From assembly GCA_902764345.1 (NCBI GenBank), contig CACWVT010000032.1, positions 1 through 48,430 on the forward strand: 48,430 nucleotides of DNA. The letters are read 5' to 3'. Positions 7,881 through 18,173 of this stretch are shown in pieces; the first letter of the stretch is position 1, and each line of letters begins with the position of its first letter. This stretch comes from an uncultured Ruminobacter sp. Lineage in GTDB: Bacteria; Pseudomonadota; Gammaproteobacteria; Enterobacterales; Succinivibrionaceae. The position numbers and the translations under genes were made by a program. The notes beneath the pieces were generated by a model. The model was not told the DNA's origin, ran no database searches, and saw nothing but the letters and a program-made list of their open reading frames with translations.

Positions 7881-10800
7881 GTGAGTAAAAATAAAGATAT
7901 AGCCGTTGTGGGCATGGCATTCAGATTCCCTGGAGGAATAAGGAACGAAGAGCAGTTCTGGTCTCTGGTAAACAGCGGAACCTGTGCAATTACCAAAATC
8001 CCGGCCTCAAGATGGCCAACGGATCTGTATCAGGATGATAATAAAAACGTTCCTGGAAGAAGCGTTACCTTCAATGCCGGTGTTCTGGATTCCATAAAGG
8101 AGTTTGAGCCGGCGTTTTTCGGTATTTCACCTAAAGAAGCCGAATGGATGGATCCGCAGCAGCGTCTTCTGCTGAAGGTTACTCACGAGTGTCTTGAAAA
8201 CGCCAACATAAAAATCAGCGACTTTAAGGGCTCTGACTGCGGTGTTTATGCCGGCGTTTCATCCCTCGATTACTTCCTGCGTGCCGATGAGGACCTGCCT
8301 GCCGTTTCTCCTTATACCATGACGGGGAATACCTTAAGCATCGACGCCAACAGAATTTCCTATGTGTTTGATCTTCACGGTCCTTCGGTAACCATGGATA
8401 CTGCATGTTCATCCACTCTGGTTACCCTGCATCACGCCTGTCAGGCCATAAGAAGCGGAGAGATCCCGTGTGCCATTGTTGCCGGTGCGCATCTTCTCCT
8501 CAGACCGTATTCTTTCGTAGGGTTCAGCAAGGCATCCATGCTTTCACCTACGGGAACATGCAGACCGTTTGACGAAAGGGCAAACGGCTATGTCCGTTCC
8601 GAAGGTGCGGCTGCTCTTCTGCTGAAGCCGCTGGAAGACGCTATAAGAGATCACAACAGAATTCATGCCGTAATCAAGGCTTCCGGCGTTAACACTGACG
8701 GTTCGCGCAAGAGCGGTCTTACAATTCCTTCGGAAACGGCTCAGTCCCAGCTCATGAAGCAGGTTCTTGAAAGAAGCGGTATTTCCGTTGATGATGTTGA
8801 TTACATTGAGGCTCACGGTACCGGTACTCCGGTGGGTGATCCTATTGAAGTCCGTTCGATATCGTCCGTGTATGCCAAGGATCGTAACGGCAGACTCCCC
8901 GTTTCTTCCGTAAAGGCCAATCTTGGTCATATGGAACCGATGTCCGGTCTTGCAGGTATCGTCAAGGCTATTACCGTGTTAAAACACGGTACCGTTCCGC
9001 CGATTCCTTTTGATTTCAGACCGAGTCCGAAGATTGATTTTGACGGACTGAACATTCTCTGTTCTCAGGATGGTGTGAAGCTTTCCGATAAGCGCATTCA
9101 TACCGGTGCCGTTAACTCATTCGGCTTCGGCGGTGCCAACGCCCATGTGATACTGCAGTCTTTTGACAATGATGCGGTATCGGAAATTGCTGATACCGAG
9201 AAGAACGGTTCAGTTCCTCCGCTTTTTATTTCCGCAAAAACCAAAGATTCCCTTAAGGAAATCGGTGAATCTTATGCCGATTTGTTAAGAAGCGGAAAGT
9301 ATGATTACTATGACGTGGCATATACTGCGGTATATGGCAGGGATACATATGAGCACAGACTTGCCGTAACAGGTGCAGGTCAGGATGAGGTGCTTTCTTC
9401 ACTTGATAACTGGCTTAAGACCGGAACCGATGTCAATGTGTTCAGTGCCTTAACCAAAAAGCCTTGTAAGAAGGTGGGTTTTGTATTTAACGGAAACGGC
9501 TCCCAGTATGTGGGAATGGGGCGCAGCATTTACCGTGAATGCCCGCTGTTTGCATCCGTGTTTGATGATCTTTCAGAAAGGATTGAGAAGTATCTTAACG
9601 TTTCGTTAAAGGATATTGTGTCCGGTAAAACCTCTGAAGAAGACTCTGTAAACGAAGCGGATCTCATTCAGGATACCAAGATTGCCCAGACTCTGATTTT
9701 TGCCATTCAGGTTGCCGTGTCAGCGGTGTTAGAAAAGGGCGGATTAAAGCCTGAAGCCGTTGTCGGCCACAGTATGGGGGAAATAGCCGCGGCTTATGTG
9801 GCAGGACTTCTCACCGTTGATGAGGCGGTTAAGGTTATCTGCATCCGCAGCATGCTGCAGGATCGTACCCGCGGTCACGGAAAAATGGCCGCCGTATCCG
9901 TATCCGAGAATGATTTCAATGCCGTCAGGGCGGAACTCGGTATTACCGACGTTGATGTTGCCGCCATAAATTCATCAGACAACATTACCGTTTCAGGCCG
10001 TACCGAAACCATTATCGCACTGAAGGAATATTATTCATCAAGGGGGGTGTTCTATAAGATTCTGGATGTTGATTATCCGTTCCACAGTTCTTTCATGAAC
10101 GTTATTGAAAATGACGTGATGACTGATTTGTCCGATGTGGGAACCGTAAGCAAAGCTTCTTGCGGTACTGCCTTCTATTCCGCTGTTCTCGGAAGAAGGA
10201 TTGAGGACGGATTCTCACTCAAGAATAACTACTGGTGGCATAACATAAGAGATAAGGTTCAGTTCTGGCAGGCTGTTAAGGCCATGACCGAAGACGGCTT
10301 CGATTATATCGTGGAAATAGGTTCCAATGCCATTCTGCAGCGCTACCTGCGTGATATCTCAAAGAAGTCAGGTGCTGATGCCAGGGTTGGTTCTACACTT
10401 CTTGTCAATAATGACGGTGTCCGCCGTATCAGACAGGTTGTCATGGATTATCACCTGTCAGCCGATGCCTCCGATAAGGGCATATTCTTCCCTAAGGCCG
10501 GCAGATTGGTGGAACTGCCTTACTACCCCTGGTCGGAAAAGGTATTTGAATATCATGAATCCTCTGAAAAGCGTCCTGATGAGTTCAGAATTTTCCCTCT
10601 CCTCGGCTGGAATATCCTTTCTGCTGACAGAACCTGGCAGAATGTTCTGGAACCGTCAAAATACGCACTGCTCCGTGATCACGTGGTAGACGGTGAATAC
10701 GTTTATGCCGCCGCCGATTTTATCGAGACGGTGCTTGAAGGTGCGTCATGCGCAAATTCAGGTGAATGCATCAATATCGAACATCTCGACATTCTGAGTT

Positions 10801-13800
10801 CACTGGTGTTCGACGGCGAACACTACAAGTCCATGAGACTCCGCGTTGTTCCGGAAACAATGTCTTTTGACATATATTCAAGAGATTATCTCTCATTCGA
10901 CGAATGGACCAGAAATGTCAAAGGTCGTCTTCTGACCACGGATGACGCCGCACTGAGAAATGCCGTAAACCTTTACGAAGCCAAAAAGAATGACGGGGAG
11001 AACAGCGTTTCTCCGGTTGTAGTGACGAGAGATGAAATCTACGCCATTACCGAAAGCCTTGGTCTTCATTACGGCGAACAGTTTGCTCTTACGGAAAGGG
11101 TGGAAATTCTTAATGACGTTCTGAAGATTCATCTCGATGGAAAAGCACTTAAGGCTCATTCCGAAAAATACATCATACATCCGGGAATTCTGGATGCCGG
11201 ATTCCATTCCCTTTTCGCCATGAAACAGCTGAGTTCAGCCGATTCTGCTTACCTTCCGGTTAAATTCGGACGTATTTCCGTAATGAAGAATGCCGATGTT
11301 TCATATATCGTGGCAATGATTGAAAGAATCGGTGCGAGAAGCATTCTCGCATCATTCCGTCTGTTTAATGACGCGGATGAATGTGTCGGCATAATGGACA
11401 ACTGCAGATTCAACATGATGCCTAAGACCGAAAACAGGTCCGCAGAAGAAGGTGTTGCTTCATGGCATTATGAGGCTGAAGCCGCTCCTCATGCGCTGAA
11501 CGCATGTAAGGGAGTCGTCCGTTCAACTTCTGAAATCGTAAGCTTCCTTGAAGCCTGCGCCGACGACTCAGAAACTGTAAACGCTCAGGACAGAAAGAAC
11601 TGGTATGAACGGATTATGCCGCTTATGGAACAGGCGGTACTGGCTTATTCCGTGGAAGCGGTAAAGGCCGTGGCTTCCGATGCCAGTGATTTTGCTAAGG
11701 CAGGAAGCGGTCCGCTTTACGGATATCTTACCGATCTGCTTTTAAAGCATAACCTCGTTAAGATCGCTGACGGAGTTCCGACGGATTTTGTAAGTCAGGA
11801 TGATATTGGCACTGGTGACGAAATCATAAGATATGCCTATCATCTTGCACCTGAAGCCCTGCCGGATCTTCTTCCGGTTTACCGCGTGGGTAACAGACTT
11901 AAGGATCTTCTCGTGAACGGAGAAGCCTCTGACGGAGTATCCGCAGAAGATCTGAGGGGAGAGGAAAGAAACGGTTATTCTCTTCTCTATACCGGAATGA
12001 AGGCTGCCATGTCTTCATTCATAGCCGACGTAAGTCAGCGCACCGGGGCAGACGAAGGCGCTAAGTTCAGGGTGCTTGAAATCGGCAGCAACAGACTTAA
12101 GCTCGGAGAGCTTCTTGCTGACTGTTTTGCTGAAGGTTCCTGTGTTGAGGTTCTTGCCCTTAACGAAAAAGATATGGCCGAAGTCATTCCGTCCGAAAAC
12201 GTCAGAAAGGTCAGGTTTGATCCTGAAACGTTTACGGTTGAAAGAGACGTGGCGGATCCGTACATCCCTCAGAAATACGATTTAATCGTGGTTCAGGAAG
12301 CTCTTTACAGGGCATCATCAGTGATTGAAGCCGTTGAAGGTCTTAAAAACATGCTGGCTTCAGGCGGTGTAATTGCCGTTCTTGAAAGACATTCAGACTG
12401 GTCTGCCAACATGTGCAGCGGTTTCGGTTCAGATTGGTGGTCTGAACGCAGTGACGGTAATGCCATAAGCCCTCTCAGAAGTCCTGAATACTGGAAGACT
12501 GTTTTTGAAAAGTCATTTAACGACGTTTCCGTATATCGTGAACCTGCCGCCTCCGAATACCGGATGGGCGCTTATCTCATGTTCGTAAGAAACAGCGATG
12601 AAATTTCATTAAGTGATGTTGCCGGCGGTGTTAAACATGCCTATGCCGTCATTTCTCCTGAAGGGAATTCTGTTCAGGCGGGATTCATTCGTAATGAACT
12701 TGCAGGACTCGGGGTTAAGGCGGATGTTATTGCTGCTGATGAAGACTCTTTAGACAGTCTGAACATCGCAGATTATGACAGCTTCGTGTTTGTTTCATCA
12801 TGCGGACTGGCTTCGCACCAGTTACTTAATTCCATGTCAGAAAAGACAGGAATGACAGCCGCATCAGGTGATTCAACCGATATCAGTGATGCCCTCAGTG
12901 TTCTCACATCCGTTGCCAATAAGCTTAACGGCTATGCGCAGAAGAATGCCGGAGCCGGTGAAATAAATCTCTCAGTTGTTACCGTTAACGGTTCTTCTGT
13001 AAGAAACCAGATGCTTACTCATGAGACAGTTCCGGAACAGTCGGCACTCATCGGCCTTTCACGCGTAATCAGAAGTGAAGCTTCGGAGATTAACGTAAGA
13101 AGCATTGATCTGTCGTTTAAGGCAGAAACAGACACCGGTGCTGCTGAAGCATCTCTTCTGAAGGATTTACTGGTTCCTGACGGTTCCGATGAAGTCATTC
13201 TTTCCGGGGCTGAACGTTTCCGTACCGTAGTAAGAAGCTCTGAAAGTGAAAATGCTCCTGCGGATGCTTCCAATAATGTCGATAAGAGCGACGGCAGTAA
13301 TTCTCTGATTTCCGAAAACTACTGTCTTGATTTCACAAGTCCCGGCAGATTAAGAAATCTCTGCTGGAAGAAAAAGACCGTTTCCGCACCAAAGGCCAAT
13401 GAGGTTATTGTTGACGTTAAGGTAACGGGGCTTAACTTCAGGGACATCATGCTCACCATGGGCCTGGTTCCTGATGATGCTCTGGAAAACGGCTTCTCAG
13501 GTCCTGCTCTCGGTCTTGAATTTGCCGGTGTGGTTTCGGAAGTAGGTTCTGACGTCACCGAATACGTTAAGGGTGACAGGGTGCTCGGATTCGGTTCAGC
13601 CTGTTTTACCGATAAGCTGACCGTTCCTGAATATGCAATTGCCAGGATTCCTGACGAGTGGTCATTTGATGCCGCTGCCACTGCTCCCATAGTATTCTTT
13701 ACCGCATGGTATGCCATTCACCACCTTTCAAGAATGGAAGAAGGCGAAAGCATTCTTATTCACGGTGCCGCAGGCGGCGTGGGCATTGCTGCCATTCAGA

Positions 13801-15551
13801 TAGCACGTCATCTGGGGCTTAAGGTTTATGCAACCGCAGGTTCTCCTGAAAAGCGTGATTTCCTGAAGATGCTTGGTGTTGAACACATTTACAATTCCAG
13901 AAATCTCGATTTCCATGATGAGGTAATGAGGGATACAGGCGGTGTTGGTGTTAATGCCGTTCTTAACTGCCTGTCAGGTGAGGCCATGCGCGTGAGCATG
14001 TCCGTTCTTCAGCCGTTCGGCAGATTCATGGAACTCGGCAAGCGTGACTTCGTGGAAAATACCACCGTGGGATTACGCAGTCTTAAGGAAAACATCAGCT
14101 ACTTTGCCATTGACGTGGATCAGCTCTTTAAGGTTTATCCAAAGCGCGCAAGGGAACTGTTCCATGAGGTAATCGGTCTCTTCGCCGAAGGGGAATTCAC
14201 CCCGCTGCCGTTTACGAAGTTCAGTGATCGTGACGTTGTTAAGGCGTTCAAGTTCATGCAGCAGGGCGGACAGATTGGTAAGATTACCGTTGAAAGGACG
14301 GAACATTCCGCAACTGCCGGAACAGAAGCTGAACGTGGCGTATCTGAAAAATCCGGATCCTGCGAAGTATTCAGGGCTGATGATGTCTGGATGATTACGG
14401 GCGGTACCGGCGGTTTCGGTTTTGCAACAGCCCGTTATCTCATTGGTCAGGGGATTAAGAAGCTGGTACTGGTCTCCAGAAGCGGTATCAGGGATGAAAG
14501 CGTACTGGCTGAGCTTGAAGATCTTATTGTGGCCAACGGTCTGTCCGTTATCGTGGAAAAATGTGACGTTTCCTCAGCAGAGGACGTCAGGGCCTTGAGG
14601 GAGCGGCTTGATGACGCCGGCATTAGCGTAAACGGCATTATCCATGCCGCCGCGGTATTTGCTGATACCATGCTTCAGGCCATGAACCGTGAGCTTTATG
14701 CAGGGGTTATGAATCCTAAGTTTGTGGGAGCATGTAACCTTCACGAGGTGTTTAACTCCGAAGCACTGCGTAATTTTGTGGTGTATTCGTCAATATCTGT
14801 AGCCATCGGTAACATCGGTCAGGCAAATTACGTGTCCGCAAATTCAGGTCTTGAAGGTCTGACTGCCATGAGACAGGCACAGGGATTACCTTCCTGCTGT
14901 ATTGAATGGGGCCCAATCAGTGATACCGGTTATTTAAGTTCAAGAACACAGATTAAGAAATCTCTCGAATCCGTGCTCGGTGCCGAGGCTCTCACGTGTG
15001 ACGAGGCTCTGTCTCTGCTGCCTCAGGCATTAAGACGCGGCGGCGTGAACATATTTGCCAACCTTAACTGGGCGGGCGTTGCCGAAACTTCCGGCAGAAT
15101 TTCGTCAAGAATCTATGATTTGGTTCAGAAGGATAAGTTAAGACTTAAGGATTTCGGTTCCGATGATCTGCTTTCCGTAATTGAAGGCAGAAGCCGTGAA
15201 GAGGCTATAGCCGTGATTTCCGACATGCTGGTATCTGAAATAGCCGATACCATGGGCCTAAGTTCCGATCAGATAGCAAAGGATCAGAACCTGCAGAGCA
15301 TAGGTCTTGATTCGCTCATGGCAATGGAGCTTATCGTAAGCATTGAGAAGAAAACAAAGATTAAGCTTTCCGTGATGGCTTTCCAGGATAATCCTACGGT
15401 ACTTAAACTAGCTGAAAAGATCTTCATGAAGATTAGCGGTAGTGAATCTTCCGACGGCGATGAACAGGGAACCGTAAGTCAGGTCATCTCGGCTCATGTC
15501 GATGAGGGGGAAAGAGACATCATCGGACGACAGTTAAATATGGGAAAGTAA
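7881..15551 (+). CDS. Type I highly reducing iterative polyketide synthase (KS-AT-DH-psiMT-ER-KR-ACP)
   Basis: One 2556-residue chain carries a full reducing PKS module. The ketosynthase has the Cys176 (DTACSS), His312 (EAHGTGT), His350 (NLGHME) triad. The acyltransferase has Ser631 in GHSMGE, and its YPFHS specificity region suggests malonyl. The dehydratase has His934 (HVVDG) and Asp1105 (DAGFHS). A degenerate methyltransferase-like stretch near 1395 (VLEIGSNRLKLGELL) lacks the glycine-rich SAM loop. The enoylreductase starts near 1850 with HGAAGGVGIAA near 1960. The ketoreductase has TGGTGGFG near 2170 and Tyr2317, and the C-terminal ACP has Ser2478 in GLDSLMAMEL. Start is a GTG after AAGG. 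There is no thioesterase; the next gene, 9 bases on, is an alpha-oxoamine synthase that could release the chain. Size, architecture and context resemble RkpA of Sinorhizobium and WcbR of Burkholderia pseudomallei, both capsule genes. The product is probably a fully reduced fatty chain; its length cannot be read from sequence. Confidence 0.92.
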   Translation: MSKNKDIAVVGMAFRFPGGIRNEEQFWSLVNSGTCAITKIPASRWPTDLYQDDNKNVPGRSVTFNAGVLDSIKEFEPAFFGISPKEAEWMDPQQRLLLKVTHECLENANIKISDFKGSDCGVYAGVSSLDYFLRADEDLPAVSPYTMTGNTLSIDANRISYVFDLHGPSVTMDTACSSTLVTLHHACQAIRSGEIPCAIVAGAHLLLRPYSFVGFSKASMLSPTGTCRPFDERANGYVRSEGAAALLLKPLEDAIRDHNRIHAVIKASGVNTDGSRKSGLTIPSETAQSQLMKQVLERSGISVDDVDYIEAHGTGTPVGDPIEVRSISSVYAKDRNGRLPVSSVKANLGHMEPMSGLAGIVKAITVLKHGTVPPIPFDFRPSPKIDFDGLNILCSQDGVKLSDKRIHTGAVNSFGFGGANAHVILQSFDNDAVSEIADTEKNGSVPPLFISAKTKDSLKEIGESYADLLRSGKYDYYDVAYTAVYGRDTYEHRLAVTGAGQDEVLSSLDNWLKTGTDVNVFSALTKKPCKKVGFVFNGNGSQYVGMGRSIYRECPLFASVFDDLSERIEKYLNVSLKDIVSGKTSEEDSVNEADLIQDTKIAQTLIFAIQVAVSAVLEKGGLKPEAVVGHSMGEIAAAYVAGLLTVDEAVKVICIRSMLQDRTRGHGKMAAVSVSENDFNAVRAELGITDVDVAAINSSDNITVSGRTETIIALKEYYSSRGVFYKILDVDYPFHSSFMNVIENDVMTDLSDVGTVSKASCGTAFYSAVLGRRIEDGFSLKNNYWWHNIRDKVQFWQAVKAMTEDGFDYIVEIGSNAILQRYLRDISKKSGADARVGSTLLVNNDGVRRIRQVVMDYHLSADASDKGIFFPKAGRLVELPYYPWSEKVFEYHESSEKRPDEFRIFPLLGWNILSADRTWQNVLEPSKYALLRDHVVDGEYVYAAADFIETVLEGASCANSGECINIEHLDILSSLVFDGEHYKSMRLRVVPETMSFDIYSRDYLSFDEWTRNVKGRLLTTDDAALRNAVNLYEAKKNDGENSVSPVVVTRDEIYAITESLGLHYGEQFALTERVEILNDVLKIHLDGKALKAHSEKYIIHPGILDAGFHSLFAMKQLSSADSAYLPVKFGRISVMKNADVSYIVAMIERIGARSILASFRLFNDADECVGIMDNCRFNMMPKTENRSAEEGVASWHYEAEAAPHALNACKGVVRSTSEIVSFLEACADDSETVNAQDRKNWYERIMPLMEQAVLAYSVEAVKAVASDASDFAKAGSGPLYGYLTDLLLKHNLVKIADGVPTDFVSQDDIGTGDEIIRYAYHLAPEALPDLLPVYRVGNRLKDLLVNGEASDGVSAEDLRGEERNGYSLLYTGMKAAMSSFIADVSQRTGADEGAKFRVLEIGSNRLKLGELLADCFAEGSCVEVLALNEKDMAEVIPSENVRKVRFDPETFTVERDVADPYIPQKYDLIVVQEALYRASSVIEAVEGLKNMLASGGVIAVLERHSDWSANMCSGFGSDWWSERSDGNAISPLRSPEYWKTVFEKSFNDVSVYREPAASEYRMGAYLMFVRNSDEISLSDVAGGVKHAYAVISPEGNSVQAGFIRNELAGLGVKADVIAADEDSLDSLNIADYDSFVFVSSCGLASHQLLNSMSEKTGMTAASGDSTDISDALSVLTSVANKLNGYAQKNAGAGEINLSVVTVNGSSVRNQMLTHETVPEQSALIGLSRVIRSEASEINVRSIDLSFKAETDTGAAEASLLKDLLVPDGSDEVILSGAERFRTVVRSSESENAPADASNNVDKSDGSNSLISENYCLDFTSPGRLRNLCWKKKTVSAPKANEVIVDVKVTGLNFRDIMLTMGLVPDDALENGFSGPALGLEFAGVVSEVGSDVTEYVKGDRVLGFGSACFTDKLTVPEYAIARIPDEWSFDAAATAPIVFFTAWYAIHHLSRMEEGESILIHGAAGGVGIAAIQIARHLGLKVYATAGSPEKRDFLKMLGVEHIYNSRNLDFHDEVMRDTGGVGVNAVLNCLSGEAMRVSMSVLQPFGRFMELGKRDFVENTTVGLRSLKENISYFAIDVDQLFKVYPKRARELFHEVIGLFAEGEFTPLPFTKFSDRDVVKAFKFMQQGGQIGKITVERTEHSATAGTEAERGVSEKSGSCEVFRADDVWMITGGTGGFGFATARYLIGQGIKKLVLVSRSGIRDESVLAELEDLIVANGLSVIVEKCDVSSAEDVRALRERLDDAGISVNGIIHAAAVFADTMLQAMNRELYAGVMNPKFVGACNLHEVFNSEALRNFVVYSSISVAIGNIGQANYVSANSGLEGLTAMRQAQGLPSCCIEWGPISDTGYLSSRTQIKKSLESVLGAEALTCDEALSLLPQALRRGGVNIFANLNWAGVAETSGRISSRIYDLVQKDKLRLKDFGSDDLLSVIEGRSREEAIAVISDMLVSEIADTMGLSSDQIAKDQNLQSIGLDSLMAMELIVSIEKKTKIKLSVMAFQDNPTVLKLAEKIFMKISGSESSDGDEQGTVSQVISAHVDEGERDIIGRQLNMGK

Positions 15552-15560
15552 ATAAGCAAT

Positions 15561-16892
15561 ATGTTTAATCCGCCTAAATTTGCCGGAATGCTTAATTCCA
15601 TAATGAAGGAAAAGTCCGGAAAAGCAGAAGACGAGAAGCTCGCAAGGGAGCTTGTGGAAGAGGACGCGCAGCCGAAGGTTAATAAGAAATTTACTTCCTT
15701 CAGGGAGCATCCTCTCTATCAGAAGATAAGTACCATGAGAACCCTGGCTTCTACCTTTCACATTGAAGATCCGTTTTTCAGGGAACATGAAAGACTTAAC
15801 GGAACCGTTACCAGAATCAACGGAAAGGATTACGTCAACTATTCCAGTTATAACTATCTTGGCTTTAACGGCTGTGCCGAACTTAACGAAGCGGTAATTA
15901 ATGCCGTTAAGGTTCACGGCACGTCAGTCGGCGCCAGCCGACTGGTTGCCGGAGAAAGGCCTTTCCAGCGGAGTCTTGAAAGGAAGCTTGCCGATGTTTA
16001 TGATGCCGATGACGCCATTGTCTTTGTAAGCGGTCATGCCACCAACGTGAGCGTCATAAGCACTCTTTTCGGAGCGAATGATTTAATCATCAATGATTCG
16101 CTGGTTCACAACAGTATCATCGAGGGTATAAAGCTTTCAGGGGCAACTCATTTTCCGTTCGTTCATAACGATATGGATTCACTTGAGAACCTTCTTAAAA
16201 AGAACCGCCGTAATTACGAAAGGGTACTGATTGTAACCGAAGGACTTTTCAGCATGGACGGGGATATTCCGGATCTGCCTAAGCTTATAGAGCTCAAAAA
16301 GAGATTCGGCTGTTTCCTCATGATTGATGAGGCTCATTCACTGGGAGTTCTCGGTAAAACAGGTAAGGGGGTTTACGAGCATTTTGACGCGGATCCTCAC
16401 GATGTTGATCTCTGGATGGGAACACTCAGTAAAACACTGGCCGGATGTGGCGGATACATTGCCGCCACGCAGGACATAGTTGATATTTTAAAGTATAATG
16501 CTCCGGGGTTCGTTTTCAGCGTGGGTATATCGGCTCCCATGGCGGTTGCCGCCGAAACGGCGCTGGATCTGATGAAAAAGGATCCGTCAAGGGTAAGGAG
16601 ACTTCAGGATAACGGAAAGCTGTTCCTTGAAACCGCAAAAAGACTGAATCTGAACACCGGAAAATCACTGGGATATTCCGTAGTGCCGATTATCACCGGA
16701 AGTTCCAGAAAGGCGGTATGGCTGTCTGCCGCTTTATTTAAGGAAGGAATAAACGTACAGCCGATAATTCATCCTGCCGTGGAGGAACGGCAGGCAAGAC
16801 TGAGGTTCTTTATAACCTCAGAACATACAGCAGAACAAATCACGAAGACATGTGAAATATTGTCTTCCTTATGTAAGAATGAAGGGATTTAA
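15561..16892 (+). CDS. Alpha-oxoamine synthase (AONS/serine palmitoyltransferase family)
   Basis: A 443-residue PLP enzyme of the family that decarboxylates an amino acid and joins it to an acyl thioester. Visible marks are YSSYNYLGF, the glycine-rich GTSVGASRLVAGE, SGHATNVSV, the PLP-ring aspartate in DEAHSLGVLG, and the Schiff-base Lys291 in GTLSKTLAGCGGYI. The first 60 residues form an extension before the usual AONS core, as in serine palmitoyltransferase and RkpG/WcbT-like capsule proteins. No biotin genes are nearby, so BioF is unlikely. Following a thioesterase-less PKS by 9 bases, it most likely off-loads the ACP-bound chain by condensation with serine, alanine or glycine to give a 3-keto sphingoid-like amine. 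The amino acid used is not predictable here. Its TAA directly abuts the next ATG. Confidence 0.88.
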   Translation: MFNPPKFAGMLNSIMKEKSGKAEDEKLARELVEEDAQPKVNKKFTSFREHPLYQKISTMRTLASTFHIEDPFFREHERLNGTVTRINGKDYVNYSSYNYLGFNGCAELNEAVINAVKVHGTSVGASRLVAGERPFQRSLERKLADVYDADDAIVFVSGHATNVSVISTLFGANDLIINDSLVHNSIIEGIKLSGATHFPFVHNDMDSLENLLKKNRRNYERVLIVTEGLFSMDGDIPDLPKLIELKKRFGCFLMIDEAHSLGVLGKTGKGVYEHFDADPHDVDLWMGTLSKTLAGCGGYIAATQDIVDILKYNAPGFVFSVGISAPMAVAAETALDLMKKDPSRVRRLQDNGKLFLETAKRLNLNTGKSLGYSVVPIITGSSRKAVWLSAALFKEGINVQPIIHPAVEERQARLRFFITSEHTAEQITKTCEILSSLCKNEGI

Positions 16893-18158
16893 ATGATTTC
16901 AAAAATAGCCGTTTGCATCAAAACAGCATTACTGCTTTCAGTTGTGGCATCACAGGTAACTCTTTCCGGATGTACACTCCCTCATGCGGGACCAAGCTAC
17001 GGGGACATAACCTCCAGGGAACAGCCTCAGCAGCAGACTCCGATTTCTCTGGTAATGGTTGACGAGGCAGTAACGGATCTTCTCAATGAAGACGTTTCAA
17101 AGTCTTCATTTTATGACGTGTTCGGTGACAGAAAGCCGGATACCTATACCGTAAATTACGGTGATTCTCTGGAACTGTACATCTGGGAAAGTGCTCCGGC
17201 ACTTCTTTTCGGGACCAACACCGTCGACAGTGATAATCTGTCGGTAAGTTCCCAGAAGCTTCCGGTTCAGATAATTGAAGATGACGGTAAAATCTCCGTA
17301 CCGTTTGTCGGCATGATTTCCGTTGTCGGTAAGACTGTCCGTCAGGTTGAAAAGGATATTCTTAAAGCTCTTGAAAACAAGGCCAATAATCCTCAGGTTC
17401 TGGTAAAGGTTTCTGACAGACCTGCTGACAAGGTTACCGTTATCGGTGACGGACAGGGTGGCAGCAGCATTCTCCTTTCACCTAAGGGCGAAAGGGTGCT
17501 TGACGCCATTGCGTCAACTGCGGGAATTGCCAGCACCTTCAATAAAATTACCGTGGGGCTCACCAGAGACGGCAAGACCGTAACCATGCCTCTCGAAAGC
17601 ATTATTAAGGATCCGAAGCAGAACGTTTACCTCAATTCAGGTGACGTGCTTGTGGCCATGAATCAGCCGTGGTCCTATTCCATTATGGGAGCAAATCTCG
17701 GTTCAGCCAAGGAAATTAATTTCGAAGCCACCGGCATAAGTCTGCTTCAGGCGCTGTCACGTGCCGGCGGTCTGAATGACAACATGGCCGATCCGTCAGG
17801 TGTGTTTGTGTTCCGTTTTGAGGATAAGGAGACCTATAAAAAACTTTCCGATGCGTTTAATTCAGCCAATGCTTCAGCTGAAGGCACTAACGCCAAAGCT
17901 TCGGGAAAGTCATGGGTATATCCGATGGAACAGGTTGACAAGTACAGCAGACTGGAATCAATACCGATGGTATACCAGATTGATTTAAATCAGCCCGGCT
18001 CATTCTTTTCTTCACAGAACTTCAGTGTCAAGAATGGTGACGTGATTTACATTGCCACCGCTTCAAGCTATGAACTGTCTAAGTTCCTGCGCATTGTCGG
18101 TCTGATAGTTAATCCTGCTCTTTCATGGGGCAACAACATTAACAAGATAACGGAATAA
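16893..18158 (+). CDS. Outer-membrane polysaccharide export lipoprotein (KpsD/BexD/Wza family)
   Basis: The 421-residue product begins with a lipoprotein signal peptide (hydrophobic to about residue 23, lipobox LSGC with Cys27), so it is predicted to be anchored in the outer membrane. A polysaccharide-export domain follows (YTVNYGDSLELYIWES, near 87-102, through FVGMISVVGKTVRQVE). Two SLBB-like segments come next (from about 180, KVTVIGDGQGG, and from about 265, YSIMGANLGSAKEINFEATG). Length is close to BexD/CtrA and shorter than E. coli KpsD. It forms the exit channel of ABC-type capsule export and is the first of four consecutive exporter genes. The ATG follows the AONS stop with no gap, which ties expression of exporter and lipid synthesis together. 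Confidence 0.88.
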   Translation: MISKIAVCIKTALLLSVVASQVTLSGCTLPHAGPSYGDITSREQPQQQTPISLVMVDEAVTDLLNEDVSKSSFYDVFGDRKPDTYTVNYGDSLELYIWESAPALLFGTNTVDSDNLSVSSQKLPVQIIEDDGKISVPFVGMISVVGKTVRQVEKDILKALENKANNPQVLVKVSDRPADKVTVIGDGQGGSSILLSPKGERVLDAIASTAGIASTFNKITVGLTRDGKTVTMPLESIIKDPKQNVYLNSGDVLVAMNQPWSYSIMGANLGSAKEINFEATGISLLQALSRAGGLNDNMADPSGVFVFRFEDKETYKKLSDAFNSANASAEGTNAKASGKSWVYPMEQVDKYSRLESIPMVYQIDLNQPGSFFSSQNFSVKNGDVIYIATASSYELSKFLRIVGLIVNPALSWGNNINKITE

Positions 18159-18173
18159 TTGGTTTAGAGTGCT

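Noticed and set aside
7881-15551. Numerous long antisense and out-of-frame open frames within the PKS
   Set aside because: They are shadows of the PKS codon pattern; all PKS domain motifs are in the single + strand frame.
15561-16892. BioF (biotin synthesis) assignment for the oxoamine synthase
   Set aside because: No bioA/B/C/D genes nearby, an N-terminal extension, and direct linkage to a thioesterase-less PKS and capsule exporter point away from biotin.
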